The notes: generated from the letters alone by a model not told the origin. Shown: positions 30,343 through 39,267, counted from the stretch's first letter. The stretch is DNA of 64,000 nucleotides from Actinoplanes xinjiangensis (GCF_003148685.1 NZ_QGGR01000003.1:310001-374000), one strand, 5' to 3'. Numbers and translations are program-made.

Positions 30343-31626
30343 TCAGGAGTTCGCGGCCTTCTCGGCTTCCTTGACCGCCTCGGCCCAGGCGTCAGCGGAC
30401 TTCAGCGTGCCCTGGCCGACGCGGTTGATCACGTTCTCCACGGCGAGCCGGGTCGGACCGTTCTTCTTGCCCAGGTACTGCGGCTTCAGGTTCTCCGCGG
30501 TGGAGGCGAAGATCTGGCCGGTCGGGGCGTTGGTGAAGAACTCCTTCTTGTAGTCGAGGACGGCCGGGTCCTTGTAGAGCGCCGGCTGCGACGGCAGGTT
30601 GCCGACCGTCTTGAAGACCTCGATCTGCTGCTCGGGCTGGATCAGCCACTCGACGAACTTGTACGCCTCGTCGACGTTCTTGCCCTGCTTGGGGATGGTC
30701 CACCAGGAGCCGCCCCAGTTACCGCCGCCGCCCGGGATCGCGGCGATGTCCCACTTGCCGGCCTGGTCGGGTGCGGTCTTCTGAATGTGGCCGAGCATCC
30801 AGGCCGGGCAGGCCAGGACCGCGAACTGGTCCTTCTTGAAGCCCTGGTCCCAGTTCGGCTGGAAGCTGGCGAGGTTCGCCGAGATGCCGGAGTCGAGCGC
30901 CTTCATCGCGACGTCGAAGCCGACCTTCGGGCCGCCCTCCATCTGCAACTGCTCCTGCTCGTTGTAGAAGCCGACCGGCTGCTGCGAGAGGATCGGGTTG
31001 AACAGGTTGGTGGCGGAGTCGATGAACTTCTTCTTGGTCTTGTCGGTGTAGGTCTTACCGGTCTGCAGGAACGCGTCCCACGTCGGCCAGAGCTTCGACA
31101 CGTCCTCGCGCGAGGTGGGCAGGCCGGCCGCCTTGAACAGGTCGGTGCGGTAGCACATGGCCAGACCGCCGACGTCGGTGCCGAGGCCGATCTGCTGCCC
31201 GGCGGCGGACTTGGAGGCCTGCCACTTCCACGGCAGGTACTTCGACTCCAGCGCGCCGGCGCCCTTGTCGGTCAGGTTGACGAACTGGTCGGCCTGCTCG
31301 CGGAACTGAACGATGAAGCCCTCGTCGACCGCCGAGATGTCCGGGGCACCGGAGCCCGCGACGAGCTTCTTCTGCAGGTCCTGGTGCTGCGCCTGGTACT
31401 CGCCGGTGTTCAGCGAGATCTTGACGTTGGGGTTGGCAGCCTCGTACTTCGTCTTCAGCTGATCCAGGCCCATGTCGCCCCAGAAGTTGATCTTCAGCGT
31501 GACCTGGGCGTTGCCGCCCTCGGTGTTGCCGCCTTCCAGGTCCTTGCCACTGCAACCCGTTATCGCCAGCGCGGCCACGAGGCCGGCGGCGCCCATGCGC
31601 AGGGCACGGCGTCCGAACTTTTCCAT
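30343..31626 (-). CDS. Sugar ABC transporter substrate-binding lipoprotein (CebE-like)
   Basis: A 427-residue lipoprotein. The signal ends in the lipobox LAITGC, so the mature protein is lipid-anchored outside the membrane. The body is a family 1 extracellular solute-binding protein. The segments YLPWKWQASK and IGLGTDVGGLAMCYRTDLF resemble cellobiose/beta-glucoside binding proteins of streptomycetes as I recall them, so an oligosaccharide ligand is likely but not proven. Two ATG codons six bases apart can serve as start; the second (31626) is preferred because GGAGG lies 8 bases before it. It is the first gene of the importer operon, behind a good promoter. Confidence 0.92.
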   Translation of the reverse strand: MEKFGRRALRMGAAGLVAALAITGCSGKDLEGGNTEGGNAQVTLKINFWGDMGLDQLKTKYEAANPNVKISLNTGEYQAQHQDLQKKLVAGSGAPDISAVDEGFIVQFREQADQFVNLTDKGAGALESKYLPWKWQASKSAAGQQIGLGTDVGGLAMCYRTDLFKAAGLPTSREDVSKLWPTWDAFLQTGKTYTDKTKKKFIDSATNLFNPILSQQPVGFYNEQEQLQMEGGPKVGFDVAMKALDSGISANLASFQPNWDQGFKKDQFAVLACPAWMLGHIQKTAPDQAGKWDIAAIPGGGGNWGGSWWTIPKQGKNVDEAYKFVEWLIQPEQQIEVFKTVGNLPSQPALYKDPAVLDYKKEFFTNAPTGQIFASTAENLKPQYLGKKNGPTRLAVENVINRVGQGTLKSADAWAEAVKEAEKAANS

Positions 31627-31679
31627 AGTCATTTCCTCCGCAAGGAGATCCGCATCACTGAACCGGGTAAGTTGGGGGA

Positions 31680-31708
31680 ACCGTAAGCCCGCCTTTCAAC
31701 GGTGTCAA
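31680..31708 (-). promoter_or_regulatory. Promoter of the sugar ABC operon
   Basis: A perfect TTGACA -35 (31703-31708, complement) and TACGGT -10 (31680-31685) are 17 bases apart, about 55 bases upstream of the binding-protein start. Confidence 0.75.
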
Positions 31709-31718
31709 TACCCGGTTA

Positions 31719-31732
31719 CGGGCGCGCTCCCA
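31719..31732. promoter_or_regulatory. Candidate LacI-family operator (CebR/CelR-box-like)
   Basis: The segment CGGGCGCGCTCCCA matches 12 of 14 positions of the TGGGAGCGCTCCCA box known for cellobiose/cellulose regulators CebR and CelR. It lies between the divergent LacI gene and the ABC operon, just upstream of the operon promoter. Confidence 0.5.
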
Positions 31733-31910
31733 GTACGTATCAAGCCGGATTTATCGGACGGGCGGAAATCGACGGTTTACATCATGCGCCGTGTGCCGTA
31801 ACACTTAACCGATCAAGCGCGCGTCCAGCGAACGTCCAACGTCGAGGGAGTCCGGCGGCCGCCGCCCGGCGCCCGATAAGCTCGGCAGCAGTGGGGACAG
31901 AGGAGACTGA

Positions 31911-32924
31911 GTGAAGCGGCCCACGATCGCCGACATCGCACGACGGGCCGGCGTGTCCAAGGGCGCCGTGTCGTATGCGCTCAACGGCCAGCCCGGCGTC
32001 TCCGAGGCGACCCGCAAGCGCATCCTGTCGATCGCCGAGGAGATCGGGTTCAACGCCAACAGCGCGGCCCGGGCCCTCTCCGGCGCACGCGCCCGGGCCG
32101 TCGGCCTGACCCTGTGCCGGCCCGCCCGGATCCTCGGCATCGAGCCCTGGTTCATGGGCCTGATCAGCGGTTTCGAGGCCGAGCTCGGCGCCCGCTCCTA
32201 TGCGCTGACGTTGCAGGTGGTGGCCACCCCCGAGCAGGAGGTCGAGGTCTACCGGCGGTGGTGGGGTGAGCGCCGGATCGACGGCGTGATCGTCACCGAC
32301 ATCCGGGAGAACGACATCCGCATCCCGGTCCTCCTGCAGCTCCAGCTACCCGCCGTGGTGATCGGCGGCCCCGGCGACACCGGCCCGATCGCGCAGATCT
32401 GGTCCGACGACGCGGGCGCCATCACCGAGGCCGTGCGCTACCTGGTCGCCCTCGGCCACCACAAGATCGCCCGGGTCAGCGGCGTCCCCGGCCTGCTGCA
32501 CACCCAGAACCGGACGAAGGCCTTCGAGAACGTCTGCGCCGCCCTCGGACTAGACAACGCGATCACCATCCCGGCCGACTACACCGGCGAGGAGGGCAGC
32601 CGCGCCACCCGGCGGCTCCTGATCGGCGGCGACCGGCCCACCGCGATCATCTACGACAACGACGTGATGGCGGTCGCCGGCCTGGCCGTCGCCCAGGAGA
32701 TGGGGCTCTCCGTCCCCGGCGACCTGTCCATCGTGGCCTGGGACGACTCGCCGCTGTGCAGCCTCGTGCACCCACCGCTCACCGCGCTCAGCCGCGACAT
32801 CTCGGCGTACGGGGCGCAGGCCGCTCTGGAACTGCTGAACGCCATCGACGGCCGGACCGTCGGCAACGTCGAGGCCGGCCGCGTGCACCTCACCCCGCGC
32901 GGCAGCACCGCACCGCCCCGCTAG
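31911..32924 (+). CDS. LacI-family transcriptional regulator
   Basis: A 337-residue repressor. An N-terminal helix-turn-helix (TIADIARRAGVSKGAVSYAL, about residues 4-23) with a hinge helix (NSAARALSG) is followed by a periplasmic-binding-protein-like sugar-sensing domain (about 62-330) with the usual SIVAWDDSPLCSLVHPPLT block. It starts with GTG behind a GAGGAG site. It is divergent from the sugar importer and should repress it, releasing DNA when the transported sugar or a derivative binds. Its sequence is not close to the CelR type I remember, so the box at 31719 may be contacted by this protein or by another one. Confidence 0.92.
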   Translation: MKRPTIADIARRAGVSKGAVSYALNGQPGVSEATRKRILSIAEEIGFNANSAARALSGARARAVGLTLCRPARILGIEPWFMGLISGFEAELGARSYALTLQVVATPEQEVEVYRRWWGERRIDGVIVTDIRENDIRIPVLLQLQLPAVVIGGPGDTGPIAQIWSDDAGAITEAVRYLVALGHHKIARVSGVPGLLHTQNRTKAFENVCAALGLDNAITIPADYTGEEGSRATRRLLIGGDRPTAIIYDNDVMAVAGLAVAQEMGLSVPGDLSIVAWDDSPLCSLVHPPLTALSRDISAYGAQAALELLNAIDGRTVGNVEAGRVHLTPRGSTAPPR

Positions 32925-32938
32925 CCGCCTCCGGCTAG
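32921..32938. other. Small stop-to-stop hairpin between convergent genes
   Basis: The two TAG stop codons of the LacI and GGDEF-EAL genes lie within a 7-bp inverted repeat (32921-32927 with 32932-32938) with a four-base loop. It is short and may be only a weak terminator. Confidence 0.45.
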
Positions 32939-35406
32939 GTCCGGTGGCTGTCCAGGTATGCCTCGACCCGTTCCGCCGGCCCCGGATGGCCCAGCGCGAA
33001 ACCCTGGCCGTAGCGGCAGCCCGCCTCGGTGGCACGGGCGATGTCGTCGGCCGATTCCAGCCCCTTGGCCACGATGTCCAGGCCCAGCCGGCGACCGAGA
33101 CTGACCACCACGTCGACCACCGACCGGTCGGACATCAGCGCCGGGCTCAGTTTCAGCATGTCGACCGGCAGCCGCCGCAGGTGCGACAGCGACGTCTGCC
33201 CCGAGCCGAAGTCGTCCAGCGCCGCCCGTACACCGAGTTTCCGCAGGCCGGCGAGGGCGGCGACGATGGCCGGCACATCCTCGTCGATCCACGTCTCGGC
33301 CACCTCGACGACCAGGCGTTCCGGTGCCAGGCCGTAGCGCCGCAGGGTCGACCCGACATACTCCGGGAACCGGGCGGTCAGCAGCTCCCGCGGCCCGATG
33401 TTCACCGACAGCCAGAACTCCTCGCCCGCCGACCAGCCGGCCAGGCGCCGGCACGCCTCCTCGAGTACCCATTCGTCCAGTTCGGCGGTGATCCCCAGCG
33501 CCGCGGCGATCGGCAGCAGTTCCTTCGGCGGGATCGGGCCCAGATCCGGATGCCGCCAGCGCAGCAGCGCCTCCACCCCGGCGGGGCGGCCGTCGGTCAG
33601 CCCGGACACCGGCTGGAAGACCAGGTCCAGCTCACCGCGGGCGGCCGCGCCGAGCAGCTGGTGCTCCAGCTCCATCCGGCGGTGCAGCAGGAGTTCGAGG
33701 TCCGGGTCGTACCATTCGACGCGGTCCCGGCCGAGCTGGCAGGCGCGCTGCCGGGCCAGATCCGCGTGCCGCAGCACCTCGTCGGAGTCGGCGCCGCCGG
33801 ACAACTCGGCCAGGCCCACACTGGTGTGCAGGTCCACCGTCGCGCCGGGCAGCGGGTACGGCTCGGCCAGATTCGTGACGATGCGGGTGGCCAGGGCGTA
33901 CGCCGGGATCGACGAATCCGGGGTGAGCACCGCGAACTCGTCGCCCCCGAGCCGGGCCGCGACGTCCTCCGCGCCGGTCAGGGCACGCAGCCGCCGGGCC
34001 ACCTCGATCAGCACGGCGTCCCCGACCTCCCGGCTCCGGAGGTCGTTGATCTCGGCGAGCCCGTGCAGGTCGATCACCAGCAGGGTGCCGGGACGGCCCG
34101 GCCGGCGGCGCAGGGCGAGCAGGTCCCGCATCAGGGCCTGACGGTTCGCCAGGCCGGTCAGCTGGTCCAGGTAGGAGAGGCGGTGCAGGGCACGTTCCAG
34201 ATGACGGCGTTCACCCACATCGCGTACGTGGACGACGAGCGCCGCCACCTCCGGGACCCGGCGCAGGTCGGAGATGGTCGACTCGGTGTCGCGCCACATC
34301 TCGGCACCGTCGCGCAGCCGGGCACTGACCAGCACCGGCGGACCGCCCTCCGGTTCGCCGTCGAGCACCGACCCGATGACCGCGAGGGCGTCCCCCACGT
34401 CGTCGGGGTGGATCAGCGAGCGGAACTCCCGGCCGATCACCTCCGGATCGCGCAGCCCGAACAGCCGGGCGGCCGCCGGTGACTGCCAGCGCACGGTCAG
34501 GTGTTCGTCGAGTACCAGGGTGAGGTCGGTGGCGCCGGTCACCAGCGACCGGAAATGTGCCTCGGTGACCCGGAGGCGGCCGGCGTACCGGCGGATGTCC
34601 CGGACCACCAGCAGCTCCCGGACGACCAGCACGCTCACCATCACGAGACCGAAGATGATCGCCTCGGTGCCGAACTCCTCGACGGTCAGCAGATGCCAGA
34701 TCGCGGCGATCACACCGACCGCCGCCGGTACCGCCAGAAGCGGATAGCTGGCCAGATACTGATCCGGATTACGGGGTTCCAGCGGCGGTGGCGGCAGGTC
34801 ACGACGCGAGCCGCCCCACGCCGAGGCACCCAGCCCGGCCACCACGCCCAGCCCGGCGAGCAGCTGCGCCGGGCCGGTCACGCCGAACCCCAGCACGCCG
34901 AGGGACAACATCACCAGCGAGGTGCCGGCCCCGCACCAGGCGGCCGCCCTCGGCCGCGGCCGGGCGCGCAGCACGATCACCGTGACGATCGCGATGCCGG
35001 CGGCCGCGATCAGCAGGGCCGGCACCGCACCGGGCCGGCTCGACGCCGCCGGCACCAGGTAGATCGCGAAACCCAGGCTGACACCGAGCCCGACCCCGTC
35101 GTACGCCCTCCGCAGCCGGACCACCCAGTTGCTCGCCGCGCCGGGCAGCAGCGACGTGCCCGCCACGAAACAGACCGCGGCGACGGTGAGCCCGGCGGTG
35201 ATCCAGGCGGACGGGTGCTCCGGCGCCCACCACAGGACCAGCCCGGTGAGCCCGGTGCACAGGGCGCCCATGCCGACCAGGCCGGCGCCCCGGCAGGAGA
35301 CGAACGCGCGTTCGGCACGGTGCAGGGCGAGAGCAGCGCGGATGAGGACGGCGCCCGCACACAGACCGGCGGTGCCGATCGCCCCCGCGAGCAGAACGGC
35401 GATCAT
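32935..35406 (-). CDS. Membrane PAS-GGDEF-EAL protein with altered EAL active site
   Basis: An 823-residue protein. About eight hydrophobic segments (residues 1-285) are followed by a PAS domain (about 300-415), GGDEF with an intact [10 protein letters not shown], and EAL with EALLRW, SVNIG, EVAET and LDDFGSGQTS. In the last part the usual LKID reads LKLS, and the glutamate of the AEG motif is Lys781 (VAKGLES). In characterised EAL enzymes that glutamate is needed for catalysis, so c-di-GMP hydrolysis is probably lost while cyclase activity may remain. The RxxD inhibitory site is also absent. Start ATG 35406 has an AGAGGA site; the frame is open 10 codons upstream. Confidence 0.92.
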   Translation of the reverse strand: MIAVLLAGAIGTAGLCAGAVLIRAALALHRAERAFVSCRGAGLVGMGALCTGLTGLVLWWAPEHPSAWITAGLTVAAVCFVAGTSLLPGAASNWVVRLRRAYDGVGLGVSLGFAIYLVPAASSRPGAVPALLIAAAGIAIVTVIVLRARPRPRAAAWCGAGTSLVMLSLGVLGFGVTGPAQLLAGLGVVAGLGASAWGGSRRDLPPPPLEPRNPDQYLASYPLLAVPAAVGVIAAIWHLLTVEEFGTEAIIFGLVMVSVLVVRELLVVRDIRRYAGRLRVTEAHFRSLVTGATDLTLVLDEHLTVRWQSPAAARLFGLRDPEVIGREFRSLIHPDDVGDALAVIGSVLDGEPEGGPPVLVSARLRDGAEMWRDTESTISDLRRVPEVAALVVHVRDVGERRHLERALHRLSYLDQLTGLANRQALMRDLLALRRRPGRPGTLLVIDLHGLAEINDLRSREVGDAVLIEVARRLRALTGAEDVAARLGGDEFAVLTPDSSIPAYALATRIVTNLAEPYPLPGATVDLHTSVGLAELSGGADSDEVLRHADLARQRACQLGRDRVEWYDPDLELLLHRRMELEHQLLGAAARGELDLVFQPVSGLTDGRPAGVEALLRWRHPDLGPIPPKELLPIAAALGITAELDEWVLEEACRRLAGWSAGEEFWLSVNIGPRELLTARFPEYVGSTLRRYGLAPERLVVEVAETWIDEDVPAIVAALAGLRKLGVRAALDDFGSGQTSLSHLRRLPVDMLKLSPALMSDRSVVDVVVSLGRRLGLDIVAKGLESADDIARATEAGCRYGQGFALGHPGPAERVEAYLDSHRT

Positions 35407-35589
35407 CGACGAGTCCTCTGCTTCAGGGAACTGCACCGGGTCAACGACGGTCCCCGGATCGGGTTACGGCACGGCGTGTCGTCATCCCACGAACGGATCG
35501 TCGGTCATCCAGCGATGACGGTCAACTCCCCGCCGGGCCCGCCGAGACCGGCACGATCGCCGATCACCGCGGGTGGGAGGATGGGAGAC

Positions 35590-36057
35590 GTGAGAAGTCG
35601 TATCCTCCTCCGCATCCGCAGGGCCGGCGCCGTGCTGGTCGCCGCGTTGCGGAGGACGAGAGGCGAGCGCAGTCGTCCCGTCCTCCGCGTCCGCAAGTCC
35701 GGCGCCGTGCTCGTCGCCGCATTGATCGCGCTGGTCGGCACGGCCCCGCTCGCCGGCTCCTCCTGGGCCCTGAGCCCCCTGTTCCTGCTCCCGATCGCCG
35801 CCCTGGTGTGGTCGTGGCGGGCGGGCACCGACGTCTACCCCGAGGAGCTGCGGGTCCGCGCCCTCTTCGGCGGCACCCGGGTGCCCTTCGCCCGGATCAC
35901 CGAGTTCGCGCCCGACCGGCACGGCCGGGTCTCGGCACTGCTCGACAACGGCAACATCATCCGACTCACCGGGGTGACCCGGGAGAATCTGCCCACGGTG
36001 CTGGAGGCGTCCGACCACCTGGTCGCGGCCGGCCGGCCGGACACCACCGATCAATGA
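35590..36057 (+). CDS. PH-domain membrane protein (Cfp6-like)
   Basis: A protein of about 155 residues. Its basic N-terminal region contains a duplicated segment (LLRIRRAGAVLVAAL and VLRVRKSGAVLVAAL), followed by two hydrophobic segments and a small bacterial PH domain (about 80-145: YPEELRVRALFGGTRVPFARITEF to GNIIRLTGV). This matches the low-molecular-weight antigen 6 (Cfp6) family of mycobacteria, which in M. tuberculosis sits near ilvB as here. The GTG at 35590 is chosen because GGGAGG lies nine bases before it; an ATG at 35581 has no spacing from that site. Function is unknown. Confidence 0.75.
   Translation: MRSRILLRIRRAGAVLVAALRRTRGERSRPVLRVRKSGAVLVAALIALVGTAPLAGSSWALSPLFLLPIAALVWSWRAGTDVYPEELRVRALFGGTRVPFARITEFAPDRHGRVSALLDNGNIIRLTGVTRENLPTVLEASDHLVAAGRPDTTDQ
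35596..35724. repeat. 75-bp period duplication in the PH-protein gene
   Basis: A 54-base segment at 35596-35649 recurs at 35671-35724 with about six changes. The period of 75 bases keeps the reading frame. Confidence 0.85.
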
Positions 36058-36118
36058 GCCGGTTCTGTCAGACGGCGCGGCTACCCTGGTCGGCATGACC
36101 GGAGGGGGTGGTTGGGTC

Positions 36119-37279
36119 GTGCGATTCCGCCGGAGCCGTGCGCTGGCCGCGAGTTCCACGGCCCTGCTGGCGCTGACCGCGGGGTGCAGCTTCGGGCCAC
36201 CCGGCCCGGATCAGGCCGGTTCCCCGCCCAATCTGCCCCGCCCGTCGGCCGCGCCGACGGCCGGCGGTGACGACACCTCCCGCGAGGTGGCGATCACCGT
36301 GCTGGCCAAGAACCTCGAGGTCCCGTGGGGGATCGCCTTCCTGCCCGACGGCGGTGCGGTGGTCACCGAGCGCGACACCGCCCGCATCCTGAAGATCGGT
36401 CCCGAGTCCACGGCCGGCGGTCTCAAGGTCACCGAGCTGCGACGGCTCAACGAGGTCCGCGCCTCCGGCGACGGCGGCCTGCTCGGCATCGCCGTCTCCC
36501 CCGGCTACGCGACCGACAAGACCCTGTTCGTCTACTACTCCACCGATCAGGACAACCGGATCGGCAGGCTGGCCGGCGACGGCCGGCTGGAGCCCGTCCT
36601 CACCGGCATCCCGCGGTCACCCGAGCACAACGGCGGCGCCCTGGCCTTCGGCCCGGACGGCTTCCTCTACGCCGGCACCGGCGACGGCACCCCGGAGGGC
36701 GGCCAGGCGCAGAACGCCAAGAGCCTCGGCGGCAAGATCCTGCGGATCACCACGGCCGGCAAGCCCGCACCCGGCAACCCGGTCAAGACCTCACCGGTGT
36801 GGACGTCCGGGCACCGCAACGTCCAGGGCCTGGCGTGGGACGCGGCGAAGAGGCTGTATGCCACGGATCGCGGCCAGCCCCGCACCGCCGAACTCAACGT
36901 GGTGGTGAAGGGTAAGAACTACGGCTGGCCGAAAGCCGACGGCGAGAGCACCGACGCCAAGTTCACCAACCCGCTGACCTCCTGGCCCACCCAGACGTCG
37001 TCGTGCGCCGGGGTGGCCGTCCTGGAGTCGCTGGTCGCCACCGCCTGCCTGCTCGGTCAGCGGTTGCAGCTGCTCGACGTCACCGGCACCGGGACGGTGC
37101 TGGGCAGCCCGCAGGAGCTGCTGACCGACGAGTTCGGACGGCTGCGGACCGTGGTCACCGCGCCGGACGGCTCGTTCTGGGTCGGCACCTCCAACCAGGA
37201 GGACGCGGGACGCCCCAATCCCGAGGACGATCGCATCCTCCGGCTGGTCTTCTCCGACGGCGGCGCCGGCCGGAGTTGA
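36119..37279 (+). CDS. Glucose/sorbosone dehydrogenase-like lipoprotein (LppZ-like)
   Basis: A 386-residue lipoprotein (lipobox LTAGC near residue 23) with a six-bladed propeller of the PQQ-dependent sugar dehydrogenase family: LEVPWGIAFLPDGGAVVTER, EHNGGALAFGPDGFLYAGTGDG, SGHRNVQGLAWD and FWVGTSNQEDAGRPNPEDDRILRL. It probably oxidises an aldose or sorbosone outside the membrane, though the natural substrate is unknown. It has the genomic place of mycobacterial lppZ, next to the Cfp6-like gene. GTG 36119 is preferred because it has a GGAGGGG site and gives a normal basic signal start; ATG 36095 is possible. Confidence 0.85.
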   Translation: MRFRRSRALAASSTALLALTAGCSFGPPGPDQAGSPPNLPRPSAAPTAGGDDTSREVAITVLAKNLEVPWGIAFLPDGGAVVTERDTARILKIGPESTAGGLKVTELRRLNEVRASGDGGLLGIAVSPGYATDKTLFVYYSTDQDNRIGRLAGDGRLEPVLTGIPRSPEHNGGALAFGPDGFLYAGTGDGTPEGGQAQNAKSLGGKILRITTAGKPAPGNPVKTSPVWTSGHRNVQGLAWDAAKRLYATDRGQPRTAELNVVVKGKNYGWPKADGESTDAKFTNPLTSWPTQTSSCAGVAVLESLVATACLLGQRLQLLDVTGTGTVLGSPQELLTDEFGRLRTVVTAPDGSFWVGTSNQEDAGRPNPEDDRILRLVFSDGGAGRS

Positions 37280-37327
37280 CGGCCATGACTGTTTCGTCCC
37301 GAGCCCGGCAGGGCAGATGAGGCCCCG

Positions 37328-38956
37328 ATGATGCGAGAACGGCCCTCGTGGCGGCAGCGGTGGCGGTCGGCGACCGAGCTGACCGGCCGGGCCGCCGGGC
37401 GGACGGCCGGTCTGACCGGCCGGGTGTTCCGGCACCGGTGGGCCCGCCGTGTGCGGGTGGCCACGGCCGTCGGGCTCACCGGGGTAGCCGGCGCCCTCAT
37501 CGGGGTGATGCTGTTCGCCCGCGCCGACATCAACGTGGGGCCGTTCAGTGCCGAGATGTCCGTGGAACCGTCGGTCACCGGCGGCACCGAGATCAACATC
37601 CCGCCGCTCGGGTCACTCCACCTGGACAGCCACCGGGGCCCGGTCCATCTGCGGGTCGACCTGGGCTCGCTGGACCAGAGCCGCACCGAGGCGCTGATCG
37701 ACAACCCGTCGGCGATCAGCTCGGCCGGTGACCGGGCCGTCGACGAGGTGGTCGCCGGAGTGTCCCGGCTCGGGCTGCGCACCATGGGCCTGGGCGTGCT
37801 CGGCGCTCTGCTACTGGCCGCGCTGACCTTCCGCGACGTGCGCCGGACCGCGGCGGCCGGTGCGACCGCGCTGGTCGTCACCGGCGGCAGCCTGGGCCTG
37901 GCCGCCGGCACCCTGCGCCCCGACTCGATCAGCGAGCCGCGCTACGAGGGTCTGCTGATCAACGCGCCCGCGGTGGTCGGTGACGCCCGGCGGATCGCCG
38001 ACAACTACGGGCGGTATGCGGAGCAGTTGCAGACGATCCTCGGCAACGTCAGCCGGGTCTACTCGACCATCTCGGCGCTGCCCGTCTACGAGCCGGCCGG
38101 CAACACCACCCGCCTGCTGCACGTCTCCGACCTGCATCTGAACCCGGCGTCGTGGGGCCTGATCCGGACCGTCGTGGAGACCTTCGAGATCGACGCGGTG
38201 ATCGACACCGGCGACATCGTCGACTGGGGCAGCAGCGCCGAGACCGGATATGTGTCGTCGATCCCGTCGATCCAGGTGCCGTACATCTACGTCCGCGGCA
38301 ACCACGACTCGACCGCCATCCAGGCCGCCGTCGCCGCCCAGAGCAACGCGATCGTCCTCGACAACGGCCTCGCCGAGGTCGACGGGCTGACCATCGCCGG
38401 CATCGGCGACCCCCAGTTCACTCCCGACAAGAGCGAGACGAACGAGGCCGGCGACGACGCCGCCCCCGAACTACTGACCACGGCCGGGGAGAACCTCGCC
38501 CAGACCATCCGGGGATCCGGCAAGCAGGTCGACATCGCCCTCGTGCACGACCCGGCGATGGCACAGCCCCTGTCCGGGCTGGTCCCGCTGGTCCTCGCCG
38601 GTCACCAGCACAGCCGCTCGGTCACCATGCTCCCGGCCCCTGCGCCGCCCACACCCGACCCGTCGGTGTCGGCCTCCCCGGCGCCGTCGCCGTCCGCACT
38701 CGCGGCGATCCAGCCGGTCGTCCCGACCCGCCTGATGGTCGAGGGCTCCACCGGGGGCGCCGGCCTGCGCGGCCTGGAGAACGACGATCCGACCCCGCTG
38801 AGCCTGTCGGTCCTTTACTTCGACGAGAACCGCGAGCTCAAGGCCTATGACGACATCCAGTTGGGTGGCACCGGCCAGTCCAACGTGGAGATGCAGCGCA
38901 ACGTGATCGGTCTCGAGGAGCAGCCCACCCCGACACCGGTGCCCTCCACCAGCTGA
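37328..38956 (+). CDS. Membrane-anchored metallophosphoesterase
   Basis: A 542-residue protein. A basic N-terminus, one membrane segment (about 42-62), a region of about 90 residues outside, and two further hydrophobic segments (about 155-200) precede a calcineurin-like phosphoesterase domain. The metal-binding motifs are in order: HVSDLHL, DTGDIVDWG, RGNHDS, LVHDP and AGHQHSRS. A Pro/Ser/Ala-rich insertion (about 440-465) separates GHQH from the final strand, and a short TPTPVPSTS tail ends the protein. Expected to be a dinuclear-metal hydrolase acting at the membrane; substrate unknown. It follows the LppZ-like gene by 48 bases on the same strand. Confidence 0.88.
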   Translation: MMRERPSWRQRWRSATELTGRAAGRTAGLTGRVFRHRWARRVRVATAVGLTGVAGALIGVMLFARADINVGPFSAEMSVEPSVTGGTEINIPPLGSLHLDSHRGPVHLRVDLGSLDQSRTEALIDNPSAISSAGDRAVDEVVAGVSRLGLRTMGLGVLGALLLAALTFRDVRRTAAAGATALVVTGGSLGLAAGTLRPDSISEPRYEGLLINAPAVVGDARRIADNYGRYAEQLQTILGNVSRVYSTISALPVYEPAGNTTRLLHVSDLHLNPASWGLIRTVVETFEIDAVIDTGDIVDWGSSAETGYVSSIPSIQVPYIYVRGNHDSTAIQAAVAAQSNAIVLDNGLAEVDGLTIAGIGDPQFTPDKSETNEAGDDAAPELLTTAGENLAQTIRGSGKQVDIALVHDPAMAQPLSGLVPLVLAGHQHSRSVTMLPAPAPPTPDPSVSASPAPSPSALAAIQPVVPTRLMVEGSTGGAGLRGLENDDPTPLSLSVLYFDENRELKAYDDIQLGGTGQSNVEMQRNVIGLEEQPTPTPVPSTS

Positions 38957-39041
38957 CGCGCTCGGCCCCATTTCCGCGGCCGGCACCACCGCCGGCCTCA
39001 CCGCTCCCGCCCCGTCGCCCAGCTACCAGCCGCACCCGACC
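38957..39041. other. Spacer between metallophosphoesterase and repeat locus B
   Basis: GC-rich, no gene seen. Together with the repeat array it makes a 311-base gap between two convergent genes. Confidence 0.5.
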
Positions 39042-39220
39042 GGCTGGCGCCCACCGCTGCCTCAACACCCCCGAGACAGCGGCCAGAACCAGCCCGACCG
39101 GACCGGCTGGCGCCCACCGCTGCCTCAACGCCCCTGAGACAGCGGTCAGGACCAGCCCGACCCGACCGGCTGGCGCCCACCGCTGCCTCAACACCTCTGA
39201 GACAGCGGTCAGGACCAGCC
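39042..39220. repeat. Array of three 63-bp palindromic repeats (locus B)
   Basis: Units start at 39042, 39105 and 39168, again exactly 63 bases apart, with the same outer GGCTGG / CCAGCC and inner CACCGCTG / CAGCGG arms as locus A. The left inner arm reads CCACCGCTGCCTC while the right reads GAGACAGCGG, so the hairpin carries one mismatch that locus A lacks. As at locus A, the array fills the space between two convergent genes. Confidence 0.93.
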
Positions 39221-39267
39221 GGGCCAGCTGGTGCCTTGCCTGATGCGCCCGGAACGGCCGGCATGGG

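Noticed and set aside
28446..31626. Defective ABC importer because no ATPase gene is present
   Set aside because: Sugar importers of this type in actinomycetes commonly use a shared ATPase encoded elsewhere.
31686..31708. LacI operator overlapping the ABC promoter (TTGACAC..TTGAAA)
   Set aside because: The two hexamers are direct rather than inverted, so they do not form the palindrome expected for a LacI-type dimer.
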